A stretch of 33,897 nt of DNA from Betaproteobacteria bacterium (GCA_947458835.1 CANHBC010000015.1:1-33897); one strand, 5' to 3'. Positions 17,773-32,614 are shown, counted from the stretch's first letter. A program made the numbers and translations. The notes: generated by a model from the sequence alone, not told the origin.

Positions 17773-18594
17773 TCACCCGAAGCGGCCGGTGATGTAGTCC
17801 TCGGTCTCCTTGCGCTTCGGCTTGATGAAGATCGACTCGGTCTCCCCGACCTCGATCAGGTCGCCCAGGTACATGTAGGCGGTGTAGTCGGATACCCGAG
17901 CCGCCTGCTGCATGTTGTGGGTGACGATCACCACCGTGTAATCGCGCTTGAGCTCGTTGATCAGCTCCTCGATCTTGGCCGTGGAGATCGGGTCCAGCGC
18001 CGAGCACGGCTCGTCAAGCAGCAGCACCTCGGGCTTGATCGCGATACCGCGCGCGATGCACAGCCGCTGCTGCTGGCCGCCGGAGAGGCTGGTGCCGCTC
18101 TGGTGCAGCTTGTCCTTCACCTCGGTCCACAGCGCGGCGCGGTTGAGCGCCCACTCGACCCGCTCGTCCATGTCGGGGCGCGACAGCTTCTCGAACAGGC
18201 GGACGCCGAACGCGATGTTCTCGTAGATGGTCATCGGGAACGGCGTGGGCTTCTGGAACACCATGCCGACCCGGGCACGGATCAGCGACACGTCGTCGCG
18301 GGTGGTCAGGATGTCTTCCCCGTCGAGCAGGATGCGCCCTTCGGCGCGCTGCTCGGGGTAGAGCTCGTACATCCGGTTGAACACGCGCAGCAGGGTCGAC
18401 TTGCCACAGCCCGACGGCCCGATGAACGCGGTCACACGCTTCTCAGGGATGACCAGGTTGATGTTCTTCAGGGCGTGGTACTTGCCATAGTAGAAGTTCA
18501 GGTTGTCCACCTGGATCTTCGTACGCTCGGCGGCAGGCTGTGGCGGCGGCTCGGCCAGCGCGAGGTCACCGGTCGAAAGATCTGCAAGGGCCAT
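17773..18594 (-). CDS. pstB: Phosphate ABC transporter ATP-binding protein
   Basis: PstB is the ATPase of the high-affinity PstSCAB phosphate importer, on the cytoplasmic face of the inner membrane. The 273-residue protein has Walker [10 protein letters not shown] at residues 59-67, the signature [13 protein letters not shown] from 170, Walker B LLLDEP at 191-196, and the switch His in IVTHNMQQA. The first 25 residues are variable. pstB lies 3 nt after pstA and is the last pst gene. No phoU follows; instead the tpiA promoter starts 23 nt beyond its stop. Confidence 0.97.
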   Translation of the reverse strand: MALADLSTGDLALAEPPPQPAAERTKIQVDNLNFYYGKYHALKNINLVIPEKRVTAFIGPSGCGKSTLLRVFNRMYELYPEQRAEGRILLDGEDILTTRDDVSLIRARVGMVFQKPTPFPMTIYENIAFGVRLFEKLSRPDMDERVEWALNRAALWTEVKDKLHQSGTSLSGGQQQRLCIARGIAIKPEVLLLDEPCSALDPISTAKIEELINELKRDYTVVIVTHNMQQAARVSDYTAYMYLGDLIEVGETESIFIKPKRKETEDYITGRFG

Positions 18595-18597
18595 CGT

Positions 18598-19467
18598 TCA
18601 ATCCTTATTGCGGAACATCACGCGCGCGACGATGTTGAGCGCGAGTACGCCGAGGGTGATCAGGAACACGCCGGTCCACGCGAGCTGCTGCCAGTTCTCG
18701 AACGGGCTCAGCGCGAACTTGAAGATGGTCACCGGAAGGTTGGCCATCGGCTCGGACAGGTCGGCGCTCCAGAACTGGTTGGACAGCGCCGTGAACAGCA
18801 GCGGAGCCGTCTCGCCCGAGATGCGGGCGATCGCCAGCAGCACGCCGGTGACCACACCCGCGCGGGCGGCCTTCAGCGTCACCAGAATGATCACACGCCA
18901 CTTCGGGGCGCCCAGCGCGTAGGCCGCCTCGCGCAGCTGGTTGGGAATCAGCTGCAGCATGTTCTCGGTGGTGCGCACGACCACCGGGATGACGATCAGC
19001 GCGAGCGCAAGCACGCCGGCGAAGCCGGAGAAGCTGCGCGTCTTCGCGACCACCACCGCATAGATGAACAGGCCGATGACAATGGACGGCGCGGACAGCA
19101 GGATGTCGTTGACGAACCGCGTGACGTTGCCCAGCAGGGTGCGCTGGCCGTACTCGCCGAGGTAGACCCCGGCCAGCACCCCGATCGGCGTGCCGATCAG
19201 CGTGGCCAGCCCGACGATCAGCAGCGAGCCGAAGATCGCGTTCGCCAGGCCGCCGCCATCCACGTTTGGCGCCGGCGTCATCTCGGTGAAGGTGGCGATC
19301 GACAGGCCGTCGATGCCGCGGACCAACGTGTCGGCCAGGATCCAGATCAGCCAGACGAGGCCGAACGCCATGGCAGTCATCGACAGGGTCAGCGCGATGA
19401 TGTTGGTCCGCTTGCGGCGCTGGTGCATCGCAAGCCGCGCGGCATTGACCGTGGCGGCGGTGCTCAT
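18598..19467 (-). CDS. pstA: Phosphate ABC transporter permease PstA
   Basis: PstA is one of the two permeases of the phosphate importer. The 289-residue protein has about six membrane helices after a basic N-terminus (residues 1-22). The cytoplasmic EAA loop that contacts PstB is seen as [20 protein letters not shown], and a conserved [15 protein letters not shown] follows. GGGAGG precedes the ATG by 6 nt. The ATG overlaps the pstC stop (19464-19467), indicating coupled translation. Confidence 0.96.
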   Translation of the reverse strand: MSTAATVNAARLAMHQRRKRTNIIALTLSMTAMAFGLVWLIWILADTLVRGIDGLSIATFTEMTPAPNVDGGGLANAIFGSLLIVGLATLIGTPIGVLAGVYLGEYGQRTLLGNVTRFVNDILLSAPSIVIGLFIYAVVVAKTRSFSGFAGVLALALIVIPVVVRTTENMLQLIPNQLREAAYALGAPKWRVIILVTLKAARAGVVTGVLLAIARISGETAPLLFTALSNQFWSADLSEPMANLPVTIFKFALSPFENWQQLAWTGVFLITLGVLALNIVARVMFRNKD

Positions 19468-20477
19468 GTCCGGCCTCCCTCGGCCCGCTCCATCCGAACC
19501 AGCAACACCTTGGAGGCGGCGAGCACGACGAAGGTGATCAGGAACAGGATCAGCCCGAGCTGGATCAGCGAGGCTTCATGCAGGCTGCCCGGGCTGGCCT
19601 CCGAAAACTCGTTGGCCAGGGCGGAGGTGATGCTGTTTGCGGCATCGAACAGCGACACGCTGTTGAGCTGGTTCACGTTGCCGATCACGAAGGTGATCGC
19701 CATCGTCTCGCCGAGCGCCCGGCCCAGGCCGAGCATGACGCCGCCGATCACCCCCGTCTTCGTGTAGGGCAGCACCACCCGCCAGACCACTTCCCAGGTG
19801 GTAGCGCCCAGGCCGTAGGCCGATTCCTTCAGCATCGGCGGCGTGACCTCGAACACGTCGCGCATCACCGCCGCGATGAACGGGATGATCATGATGGCAA
19901 GGATCACCGAAGCGCAGAGGATGCCGATACCCACCGGCGGGCCCTGGAACAGCGCGCCCAGCCCGGGGACGTCACCAAATGCACTCTGCAGCGGGATCTG
20001 CACGTAGTCGGAGAAGAGCGGCGCGAAGACCAGCAGGCCCCACATGCCGTAGACGATCGACGGAATCGCCGCCAGCAGCTCGATCGCGGTGCCCAACGGG
20101 CGCCGCAGCCACCCCGGCGACAGTTCGGTCAGGAAGACCGCGATGCCGAAGCTCACCGGGACCGCAATCAGCAGCGCGATGATCGAGGTGACCAGCGTGC
20201 CGTAGATCATCACCAGACCGCCGAACCGCTCCTTCACCGGATCCCACTCGGCCGTCCACAGGAAGGACAGGCCGAACTCGCGCATCGACGGGATGGCACC
20301 GAAGATCAGCGAGACGATGATGCCCAGCAGCAGGCCGAGCGTGACGAGTGCCGCCCCGGTGGTCAGCGCCGCGAACACCCGGTCGCCGAAACGATCATCC
20401 CGACGGGTGCCCTTCGGCTGCGGCACATCCGGTTCGGCCCTCTGGCCTGCTGCACTTGCTGGCAGTGTCGCCTCCAT
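19464..20477 (-). CDS. pstC: Phosphate ABC transporter permease PstC
   Basis: PstC pairs with PstA to form the phosphate channel in the inner membrane. The 337-residue protein has a hydrophilic N-terminus of about 35 residues and then six or so helices. It contains the EAA loop [20 protein letters not shown] and the [14 protein letters not shown] segment, which mirrors the PstA helix. GGAG is spaced 8 nt before the ATG. The gene is separated from pstS by 74 nt that contain a strong hairpin, so its expression may be lower than that of pstS. Confidence 0.96.
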   Translation of the reverse strand: MEATLPASAAGQRAEPDVPQPKGTRRDDRFGDRVFAALTTGAALVTLGLLLGIIVSLIFGAIPSMREFGLSFLWTAEWDPVKERFGGLVMIYGTLVTSIIALLIAVPVSFGIAVFLTELSPGWLRRPLGTAIELLAAIPSIVYGMWGLLVFAPLFSDYVQIPLQSAFGDVPGLGALFQGPPVGIGILCASVILAIMIIPFIAAVMRDVFEVTPPMLKESAYGLGATTWEVVWRVVLPYTKTGVIGGVMLGLGRALGETMAITFVIGNVNQLNSVSLFDAANSITSALANEFSEASPGSLHEASLIQLGLILFLITFVVLAASKVLLVRMERAEGGRT

Positions 20478-20507
20478 CTGGGATCTCCCGGCGTCGGACG
20501 CAGTGGC

Positions 20508-20526
20508 GGGCCGGGGATCCCGGCCC
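20508..20526 (-). terminator. pstS-pstC intercistronic hairpin (attenuating or mRNA-stabilising)
   Basis: GGGCCGGG (20508-20515) and CCCGGCCC (20519-20526) form a perfect 8-bp G-C stem with a 3-nt loop, 25 nt after the pstS stop. There is no U-tract. In transport operons such hairpins often protect the binding-protein mRNA and reduce read-through into the permease genes; that role is inferred here. Confidence 0.6.
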
Positions 20527-20551
20527 TGTTGGAAGGGGACGGAACTACCCC

Positions 20552-21595
<1,044 letters not shown>

Positions 21596-21633
21596 CGTGC
21601 GGTTTTCCTCGAAGGAGGGTCGGGTTGGCGCGG

Positions 21634-21667
21634 AGTCTATTGGCGCCAGATGACAGGACTGTGACGG
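21634..21667 (-). promoter_or_regulatory. Pho box and -10 element of pstSCAB
   Basis: On the minus strand two heptamers, CCGTCAC (21667-21661) and CTGTCAT (21656-21650), are separated by 4 nt. This is the 7-4-7 geometry of a PhoB site (consensus CTGTCAT repeats). Exactly 10 nt further is TAGACT (21639-21634), a 4-of-6 match to the -10 box. A PhoB site replacing the -35 at this spacing is the known arrangement for pst promoters. The predicted start is about 30 nt before the pstS ATG. Confidence 0.8.
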
Positions 21668-21677
21668 TCCATCCGAA

Positions 21678-21720
21678 GCAGGGCAGAAACCACCGCCCTG
21701 CCTGACCGGGCGTCAGGCAG
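21678..21720 (-). terminator. Two overlapping alternative hairpins at the end of glmM
   Basis: Stem 1 pairs 21698-21706 with 21712-21720 (9 bp, 5-nt loop) and includes the last glmM codons and stop. Stem 2 pairs 21678-21684 with 21695-21701 (7 bp, 10-nt loop). Four bases (21698-21701) are shared, so only one stem can form fully at a time. Neither has a U-tract. They may end glmM transcription or separate it from pstS. Confidence 0.5.
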
Positions 21721-23086
21721 CTTGCTCGATCGCCGCCGCGATCGATTCCGCGCAGCGCCGGGACAGCGCCTCCTGGTCGGATTCCACCATCACCCGCACC
21801 ACCGGCTCGGTGCCCGACGGGCGAAGCAGCACCCGCCCCCGGTCTCCCAGCGCCTCACCGGCGCTGGCCACCGCCCGGGCGACCGCCGGATCGTCCCGGT
21901 AAGCCTTCGGGTCGCCAGTACGCACGTTGATCAGTACCTGCGGGAACAGCACCAGCGACCCGGCGACCTCGGCCAGGCTGCGACCGCCTCGCTGCATCGC
22001 GGCAAGCACCTGCAGCGCCGAAACGATGCCGTCGCCCGTGGTGTGGCGGTCGAGGCACAGGATGTGACCCGAGTTCTCGCCACCGACCTGCCAGCCGCGC
22101 GCGCGCAACTGCTCGAGAACGTAGCGATCACCGACCGCCGCGCGAACGAACTCGATACCCCGCGCCGCCAGTACCCGTTCAAGAGCCAGGTTGGTCATCA
22201 GCGTGCCGACTACCCCGCCGACCAGTTCGCCATGTTCGTGGCGGTCGACCACGATGGCATGCAGCAACTGGTCGCCGTCGTAGAGGGTGCCATCCTGGTC
22301 GCACATCAGCAGCCGGTCGCCGTCGCCGTCGAGGGCAATGCCCAGGTGCGCCCGGTTCGCCAGCACCGCCTCGCGCAGCGCGGCCGGATGGGTGGCACCG
22401 AAGCTGCGGTTGATGTTGAAGCCGTCGGGCTGGTTACCGATCGGGATCACGTCGGCGCCGAGTTCATGGAACACCGGGCCGGCGACATGGTAGGTGGCGC
22501 CGTGGGCGCAGTCGACCACGATGCGCAGACCGCGCAGGTCGCGATCGGCCGGGAAGGTGCCCTTGCAGAACTCGATGTACCGTCCGCCGGCGTCGGTGAT
22601 CCGCCGTGCACGGCCCAGCTGTGCGGACTCGCGCGTCACCATCGGCTCGTCGACCACCCGCTCGATCTCGAGCTCGACCGCATCCGGCAGCTTGTTGCCG
22701 TCGCCGGAGAAGAACTTGATGCCGTTGTCCTCGTACGGGTTGTGCGAGGCACTGATCACGATCCCGGCCGACAACCGCAGCGCCCGGGCAAGGTAGGCCA
22801 CCGCCGGCGTGGGCATCGGACCGCAGAGGTAGACGTCCACGCCCGCGGCCGAGAGGCCGGCCTGCAGCGCCGATTCGAGCATGTAGCCCGATACCCGGGT
22901 GTCCTTGCCGATCACCACCGCCGGCTGCGCGGCGCGGATGCCAGCCCCGGGCGCATCCGTTCCGGTACCGTTTCCGGTGAGGACCCGGCCGGCCGCATTG
23001 CCCAGCCGCATCACGAAATCAGGGGTGATCGGGGGCTTGCCGACGCGTCCGCGGACGCCATCGGTGCCGAAATATCGTCGAGTCAA
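21713..23086 (-). CDS. glmM: Phosphoglucosamine mutase (TTG start)
   Basis: GlmM converts glucosamine 6-phosphate to glucosamine 1-phosphate for UDP-GlcNAc, peptidoglycan and LPS synthesis. The 457-residue protein has the phosphoserine loop ISASHNP (Ser114), the Mg-binding loop DGDGDR (253-258), the sugar-binding GENSGH (336-341), and the phosphate loop RPSGTEP (422-428). The start is TTG at 23086-23084, giving [14 protein letters not shown] as expected; its last two bases overlap the folP stop (TTGA). A Gly/Thr/Pro-rich insertion (about residues 37-55) between the first helix and VVIGKDTR is longer than in E. coli. The folP-glmM pairing is conserved in proteobacteria. Confidence 0.96.
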   Translation of the reverse strand: MTRRYFGTDGVRGRVGKPPITPDFVMRLGNAAGRVLTGNGTGTDAPGAGIRAAQPAVVIGKDTRVSGYMLESALQAGLSAAGVDVYLCGPMPTPAVAYLARALRLSAGIVISASHNPYEDNGIKFFSGDGNKLPDAVELEIERVVDEPMVTRESAQLGRARRITDAGGRYIEFCKGTFPADRDLRGLRIVVDCAHGATYHVAGPVFHELGADVIPIGNQPDGFNINRSFGATHPAALREAVLANRAHLGIALDGDGDRLLMCDQDGTLYDGDQLLHAIVVDRHEHGELVGGVVGTLMTNLALERVLAARGIEFVRAAVGDRYVLEQLRARGWQVGGENSGHILCLDRHTTGDGIVSALQVLAAMQRGGRSLAEVAGSLVLFPQVLINVRTGDPKAYRDDPAVARAVASAGEALGDRGRVLLRPSGTEPVVRVMVESDQEALSRRCAESIAAAIEQAA

Positions 23087-23940
23087 GGGGCAGGGCTTGA
23101 GACGGTGGGGAGGGAAGCGTCGAGTGCACGCCAGACCGCCAGGGCGTCGCGGGTCTCGCGCACGTCGTGCACACGGATTATGTCAGCCCCGTGAAGGGCG
23201 CACCACAACGCCCCACCCACACTGGCGGCCATCCGCTCCCCGGTCGCACGCCCGGTGATCGCGCCGAGCATCGACTTGCGCGACAGACCGACCAGCACCG
23301 CACAGCCGAGTTCACGGAAGCGCGGCAGGGCGCGCAGCAGCGCAAGGTTGTGCTCCAGCGTCTTGCCAAAGCCAATGCCAGGGTCGACGGCGATGCGCTC
23401 GCGCACCACGCCGGCGTGGACCAGCGCGTCGACCCGGCCAGCGAGAAAGGCATGGACCTCTTCCACCACATCGACATACCGGGGTTCGCGCTGCATCGTG
23501 GCTGGCGTGCCCTGCATGTGCATCACGCAGACGCCCGCCGCGCTGTCGGCCAGGGTCTCAAGGGCGCCGGGCGTACGCAGCCCCTGGATGTCGTTGATGA
23601 TCGACGCACCGGCGGCGATCGCCGCGCTCATCACCGCCGGCTTCACGGTGTCGACCGATACCGGCACGCCTGCATCGGCCAGTCCCTCGATCACCGGCAG
23701 CACTCGCCGCAGTTCGTCGGACACACCGACCTCGACCGCACCGGGACGGGTCGACTCGCCGCCGACATCGAGGATGTCGGCACCCTCGTCGATCAGCGCG
23801 CCACCGCGGGCGAGCGCCGCGGCGGCGTCCAGGAACTGCCCGCCGTCGGAGAACGAATCCGGCGTGACGTTGATCACGCCCATCAGGCGAGGCGTGTCGA
23901 GGGACAGGCGATGCCGCCCGCAGCTCCAGTATCGGCGCAC
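23083..23940 (-). CDS. folP: Dihydropteroate synthase (GTG start)
   Basis: FolP joins p-aminobenzoate to the pterin pyrophosphate in folate synthesis and is the sulfonamide target. The 285-residue TIM-barrel protein has both family signatures: [15 protein letters not shown] (residues 20-34) and [15 protein letters not shown] (53-67). It also has [27 protein letters not shown] and the terminal RVHDV. A GTG at 23940-23938 is taken as start; a GGGGG-type Shine-Dalgarno lies about 11 nt upstream. It begins 26 nt after ftsH and overlaps glmM. Confidence 0.96.
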   Translation of the reverse strand: MRRYWSCGRHRLSLDTPRLMGVINVTPDSFSDGGQFLDAAAALARGGALIDEGADILDVGGESTRPGAVEVGVSDELRRVLPVIEGLADAGVPVSVDTVKPAVMSAAIAAGASIINDIQGLRTPGALETLADSAAGVCVMHMQGTPATMQREPRYVDVVEEVHAFLAGRVDALVHAGVVRERIAVDPGIGFGKTLEHNLALLRALPRFRELGCAVLVGLSRKSMLGAITGRATGERMAASVGGALWCALHGADIIRVHDVRETRDALAVWRALDASLPTVSSPAP

Positions 23941-23966
23941 GGCAGTACCGCCCCCTGCGGGTGGCG

Positions 23967-25883
<1,917 letters not shown>

Positions 25884-25935
25884 GCGCTGCTCCTGCAGGG
25901 GTCGCGCGCGGGGAATGACCCGCACGAAAGCAAAC

Positions 25936-25941
25936 ATTCTA
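25936..25941 (-). promoter_or_regulatory. Possible -10 box upstream of ftsH
   Basis: TAGAAT on the minus strand matches the -10 consensus at 5 of 6 positions and would place a start about 45 nt before the ftsH TTG. No good -35 is found 16-18 nt upstream, and I could not fit a sigma32-type promoter. Confidence 0.3.
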
Positions 25942-25953
25942 AACCTGAAACCG

Positions 25954-26047
25954 GCCGGGCACGCCCGGCTTCCCGTCCCGACCAACGCACCACCGGACGG
26001 GCAGGCTGCCGGGGCCGTCCTCACCACCGTTATCGGCCCGCGGGCCG
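25954..26047 (-). terminator. GC-rich hairpins in the rlmE-ftsH gap
   Basis: GCCGGGC/GCCCGGC (25954-25969, 2-nt loop) and the perfect 14-bp palindrome CGGCCCGCGGGCCG (26034-26047) lie within the 186-nt gap after rlmE. No U-tract follows either. They may weaken read-through from rlmE into ftsH. No gene is seen in this gap. Confidence 0.4.
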
Positions 26048-26069
26048 GGAAACTTGCGGCCCGGCCGCC

Positions 26070-26702
26070 CTACCCGCCGGCGGCCGCCTTCGGATGGCGT
26101 CCGAGCAGGAAGAGCTCGCTGCTGCGATCGCGCGAGGCCGCCGGCTTGCGGCTGGCGACCGTCCTGAAGGTTTCCATCATCTGCGCCCGGAAATCCGGGT
26201 ACCCCGCGCCCTGGAACGTCTTCACCAGGAAGGCGCCATCCGGCGCCAGCCTGCCGCGCGCGAAGTCCAGCGCCATTTCCGCCAGGTTCACCGCACGCGC
26301 CTGGTCCATCAGCGCGATTCCGGAGATATTGGGGGCCATATCGGAAAGCACAAGGTCGACCGGCCGGCCGCCGAGCCGGGCATCGATCTGCGCCAGCACT
26401 GCATCGTCGGTGAAATCGCCCTGGATGATCTCCACGCCGGGCAGCGGCGCGATCTCGAGCAGGTCGACCGCGATCAGGCGGCCGCCCGGCTGGATGCGCT
26501 TCACCGCGTACTGGGCCCAGCTCCCGGGCGCCGCGCCCAGGTCGACCACCGTCGAGCCCGGCCGCAGCAGCCGGTCCTTGCCGTCGATCTCGGTCAGTTT
26601 GTAGACCGCGCGTGAACGGAAACCTTCCTTGCGCGACAGCAGGACGTAGGCGTCGTTCTCGTGTTCCCTGAGCCAGGTATTGCTGCTGTTCGAGCGCTTC
26701 AT
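26070..26702 (-). CDS. rlmE: 23S rRNA 2'-O-methyltransferase RlmE (FtsJ/RrmJ)
   Basis: RlmE methylates the 2'-OH of U2552 in 23S rRNA of the 50S subunit using S-adenosylmethionine. The 210-residue protein keeps the K-D-K-E catalytic tetrad as Lys35 (RAVYKL), Asp121 (LSDMAPN), Lys161 (LVKTFQG) and Glu196 (SSELFLL). The SAM-binding motif VVDLGAAPGSW is at 52-62. The rlmE-ftsH order is conserved in many proteobacteria. The gene is divergent from yhbY across an 89-nt region with a strong inverted repeat. Confidence 0.96.
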   Translation of the reverse strand: MKRSNSSNTWLREHENDAYVLLSRKEGFRSRAVYKLTEIDGKDRLLRPGSTVVDLGAAPGSWAQYAVKRIQPGGRLIAVDLLEIAPLPGVEIIQGDFTDDAVLAQIDARLGGRPVDLVLSDMAPNISGIALMDQARAVNLAEMALDFARGRLAPDGAFLVKTFQGAGYPDFRAQMMETFRTVASRKPAASRDRSSELFLLGRHPKAAAGG

Positions 26703-26723
26703 CGCCGTGCCGGTCCGTCACCG

Positions 26724-26746
26724 GTCCCGCGCGGGATGCGCGGGAC
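26724..26746. repeat. Perfect 9-bp inverted repeat in the rlmE/yhbY divergent region
   Basis: GTCCCGCGC (26724-26732) and GCGCGGGAC (26738-26746) flank GGGAT. The repeat lies between the divergent starts of rlmE (26702) and yhbY (26792). It could be an operator or a leader hairpin for either gene. Convincing -35/-10 pairs are not visible here, though TACACT on the plus strand and TGTAAT on the minus strand overlap just beyond the repeat. Confidence 0.5.
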
Positions 26747-26791
26747 GGCTGTGCAGATTACACTCCGCCACCCTGCCGTGCCGGAGCACCG

Positions 26792-27154
26792 ATGCCCGCA
26801 ATCGAACTCACCCCCGCCGAGCGCAAGGCGCTGAAGGCCGAAGCCCATGCCCTGTCGCCAGTCGCCGCGATCGGCAAGGCCGGCATCACGCCGGCCGTCC
26901 TGAAGGAAATCGACCTCTGCCTGCGCAGCCATGCGCTGATCAAGGTACGCGCCGGCTCCGACGAACGCGAGGAGCGTGCCGGCTGGCTGCTCGAACTCGC
27001 AGCGCAGCTCGACTGTGCCCCGGTGCAGTCGATCGGCCGTGTACTGGTGCTCTGGCGGCCGAAGCCGGACGAACCGGCGGCCCCACCGTCGCGTGAGCGT
27101 AAACCGGCCGGACCGGCGCGCAAGCGCACCAAGCGCGCCTACCAGTCGCGCTGA
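26792..27154 (+). CDS. yhbY: Ribosome-associated RNA-binding protein YhbY (CRM domain)
   Basis: YhbY-family proteins bind pre-50S particles through a CRM domain and help assemble the large ribosomal subunit. The 120-residue protein spans a full CRM domain (about residues 1-90) with the GxxG-type loop IGKAGIT (27-33) and the closing strand IGRVLVLWRP (81-90). A basic, Pro/Lys/Arg-rich tail (100-120) follows and is longer than in E. coli. GGAG lies 5 nt before the ATG. Pairing with divergent rlmE, another 50S factor, is conserved. Confidence 0.93.
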   Translation: MPAIELTPAERKALKAEAHALSPVAAIGKAGITPAVLKEIDLCLRSHALIKVRAGSDEREERAGWLLELAAQLDCAPVQSIGRVLVLWRPKPDEPAAPPSRERKPAGPARKRTKRAYQSR

Positions 27155-27171
27155 TCCGCTGGCGAACGGCT

Positions 27172-27208
27172 GCGGCATGCCCACGGTCCCGCGGCCATGG
27201 GATGCCGC
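27172..27208. terminator. Convergent hairpin between yhbY and the DUF4149 gene
   Basis: GCGGCAT (27172-27178) pairs with ATGCCGC (27202-27208). The stem continues through CCCA/TGGG after a one-base bulge. An alternative stem CCCGCGG/CCGCGGG (27188-27194, 27205-27211) is also possible. It begins 17 nt after the yhbY stop and 15 nt before the end of the convergent gene, as expected of a bidirectional terminator, but no U-tract is present. Confidence 0.5.
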
Positions 27209-27222
27209 GGGGCGACGCGCGG

Positions 27223-27684
27223 TCAGCGCAGGCCAGTGCGCTGCAGCAGCACCATCGCGACCGCCAGCACGCACTGCACCAGGTAGAGCACGCTGGACAC
27301 GCCGTGCCAGGTTCCGAAGCGCTCCCGGAACACGCTCTCGACGATCTCCTTCGCCAGTGCCTGTTCGCGCAGTCCGGCAAGGATCGGTTGAACGCCGAAC
27401 TTGCCGACGAGCACCAGGGCCAGCATCAGCAGTACCACCCAGGTGAACCCTTGACGGAAGGCCGAGCCACCAAAGCGCACGGTGCGGAACAGCAGCAGCC
27501 AGGCCGCGCAGCCAATGCCGATCCAGGCGACGCTGTTGAACAGCGCGCCCGCAAGGCGCCCGGCAAGCGCGCGGTCCTCCAGCACCGAGAACAGCGTGGG
27601 CGCGACCAGCAGGCCGACCGTCCACAGCGAGCCGGCCCAGGCGGTGACCGCCAGCCAGTAGAGTGCTTCCCCGAGCCGCTTCAA
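27223..27684 (-). CDS. DUF4149 inner-membrane protein
   Basis: The 153-residue protein has four hydrophobic segments (about residues 6-30, 46-68, 78-96 and 131-150) and a pattern typical of DUF4149. Typical features are an N-terminal ALYWLAVTAWAGSLWTVGLL helix with VAPTLFSVL after it, and a polar loop containing ESVFRERFGTWHGVSS before the last helix. Its function is not known. It lies 10 nt after greA, so the two are probably cotranscribed; this greA-DUF4149 pairing is common in Betaproteobacteria. There is no signal for export or a catalytic motif. Confidence 0.85.
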   Translation of the reverse strand: MKRLGEALYWLAVTAWAGSLWTVGLLVAPTLFSVLEDRALAGRLAGALFNSVAWIGIGCAAWLLLFRTVRFGGSAFRQGFTWVVLLMLALVLVGKFGVQPILAGLREQALAKEIVESVFRERFGTWHGVSSVLYLVQCVLAVAMVLLQRTGLR

Positions 27685-27694
27685 GGGCGCCGCT

Positions 27695-28171
27695 TCAGAT
27701 GTACTTCACGTCGAGCACTTCGTACTCGCGCGCGCCGCCAGGGGCCTGCACCTCGGCGATGTCGCCGGCGTACTTGCCGATCAGCGCACGCGCGATCGGC
27801 GACGAGATGCTGATCTTCTGGTGCTTGATGTCAGCCTCGTCGTCGCCGACGATCTGGTAGGTGACCACGTCGCCGGAGGAGAGGTCCTCGAGCTCGACGG
27901 TAGCGCCGAACACCACCCGGCCCTCGGCGTCGAGCAGTTTCGGGTCGATCACCTGCGCGTTGGACAGCTTGCCCTCGAGTTCCGCGATGCGGCCCTCGAT
28001 GAAGCCCTGGCGCTCCTTGGCCGCGTCGTACTCGGCGTTCTCCGAGAGGTCGCCATGGGCGCGCGCCTCGCTGATCGCCGCGATCACTTCGTGCCGCGAC
28101 ACCGTCTTCAGGTGGTGCAGTTCGGCACGCATCTTCTCCGCGCCGATCACGGTCACCGGAACAGTCGCCAT
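27695..28171 (-). CDS. greA: Transcription elongation factor GreA
   Basis: GreA binds RNA polymerase and stimulates cleavage of backtracked RNA. The 158-residue protein has the N-terminal antiparallel coiled coil with the acidic tip GDLSENAEY (Asp41 and Glu44, the residues placed next to the active site). A C-terminal FKBP-like domain includes GATVELED and [17 protein letters not shown] lies 8 nt before the ATG. Immediately upstream is a C-rich leader made of two tandem 9-nt repeats. The gene follows carB after 80 nt, a conserved neighbourhood. Confidence 0.97.
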   Translation of the reverse strand: MATVPVTVIGAEKMRAELHHLKTVSRHEVIAAISEARAHGDLSENAEYDAAKERQGFIEGRIAELEGKLSNAQVIDPKLLDAEGRVVFGATVELEDLSSGDVVTYQIVGDDEADIKHQKISISSPIARALIGKYAGDIAEVQAPGGAREYEVLDVKYI

Positions 28172-28186
28172 CGGTACAGCCTCGAT

Positions 28187-28204
28187 TGGATTGGGTGGAT
28201 TGGG
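28187..28204. repeat. Tandem 9-nt repeat / G-rich tract upstream of greA
   Basis: On the plus strand TGGATTGGG is repeated twice without a gap (28187-28195, 28196-28204). G-runs continue to 28217 (GGGG, then GGGGGG). The greA mRNA is therefore C-rich here and the DNA template strand G-rich; a G-quadruplex is conceivable on the template strand. Confidence 0.6.
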
Positions 28205-28251
28205 GTGGACAGGGGGGAGTGGAAGGCGACGAGCCGCTGCGGCGCCGGCGT

Positions 28252-31465
<3,214 letters not shown>

Positions 31466-31473
<8 letters not shown>

Positions 31474-32614
31474 GGCGCGCCTCCATCAGGCGGATGAAGC
31501 GGTCGAAGAGAGTGTCGATGTCGTGCGGTCCGGGGCTGGCTTCGGGGTGTCCCTGAAAACAGAAGGCAGGACGGTCGGTGCGCTCGAAGCCCTGCAGGCT
31601 GCCGTCGAACAGCGAAACATGCGTGACGCGGGCCGTGGACGGCAGCGTCGCCGGGTCGACTTCGAAGCCGTGGTTCTGGCTGGTGATCATCACGCGTTTC
31701 GTGTCGAGGTCCTGCACGGGGTGGTTGGCCCCGTGATGGCCGAACTTCATCTTGCGGGTCCGGGCGCCGCTGGCCAGCCCGAGCAGCTGGTGGCCAAGGC
31801 AGATGCCGAACAGCGGTACCTCGCGCTCGAGCAGCGTGCGGATCGCGGCAATTGCGTAGTCGCACGGCTCCGGATCGCCCGGCCCGTTGGACAGGAAGAC
31901 GCCGTCGGGTTTCATCGCGAGCACGTCGGCGGCAGGGGTCTGCGCCGGCACCACGGTCAGCTGGCAGCCGCGGGAGGCGAGCATGCGCAGGATGTTGCGC
32001 TTGACGCCGAAATCGTAGGCGACGACATGGAACCGCGGCTCGGGCGCGGCTGCATGGCCACTGCCGAGCGACCAGACGCCCTCGGTCCAGGCGTAGGGTT
32101 CGCTGCAGGTCACCGTGCGCGCGAGGTCCATCCCGGCGAGGCCGGGAAAGCCGCGGGCTGCAGCCACCGCACGCTCGGCATCAAGCGGAGCCCCGCCCTC
32201 GGCCGCGGCGACCAGGCAGGCGCCCTGCGCACCCTTCTCACGCAGGATGCGGGTGAGCTTGCGGGTATCGACCTCGGAGATGCCGGGCACGCCGGCGGCC
32301 TCGAGGTATTCGGTGAGCGACTGCGTCGAGCGGAAGTTGCTCGCGACCATCGACAGGTCACGGATCACCAGCCCGGCGGCGAACACGCGGGCCGACTCGA
32401 CGTCCTCGGGGTTCACGCCGACGTTCCCGATGTGCGGGTAGGTCAGGGTGACGATCTGGCCGGCGTAGGACGGATCGGTCAGGATCTCCTGGTAGCCGGC
32501 CATCGACGTGTTGAACACGACTTCCGCGACGGATTCGACCGGTGCACCGATCGAAAGGCCGTGAAAGACCGTTCCGTCGGCAAGCGCGAGCAAGGCGGGC
32601 GGACGGGTTGGCAC
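31466..32614 (-). CDS. carA: Carbamoyl-phosphate synthase small subunit (GTG start)
   Basis: CarA is the glutaminase subunit that channels ammonia to CarB. Starting at GTG (32614-32612) gives 382 residues, the E. coli length, beginning with the family pattern [19 protein letters not shown] is spaced 8 nt upstream. The N-terminal domain has [20 protein letters not shown]. The class I amidotransferase domain has Cys272 ([15 protein letters not shown]), His356 and Glu358 (FQGHPEAS). The frame stays open for 339 nt upstream, but that stretch looks non-conserved and runs past the presumed promoter. Confidence 0.96.

Noticed and set aside
25884-26027. Longer ftsH starting at an upstream ATG
   Set aside because: The added residues are Pro/Arg-rich and precede the conserved first membrane helix. 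The TTG at 25883 has AGGAG at good spacing.
25884-26069. Heat-shock (sigma32) promoter for ftsH
   Set aside because: I looked for CTTGAA and CCCCATNT-like boxes in the gap and found no acceptable pair; only a lone TAGAAT remains.
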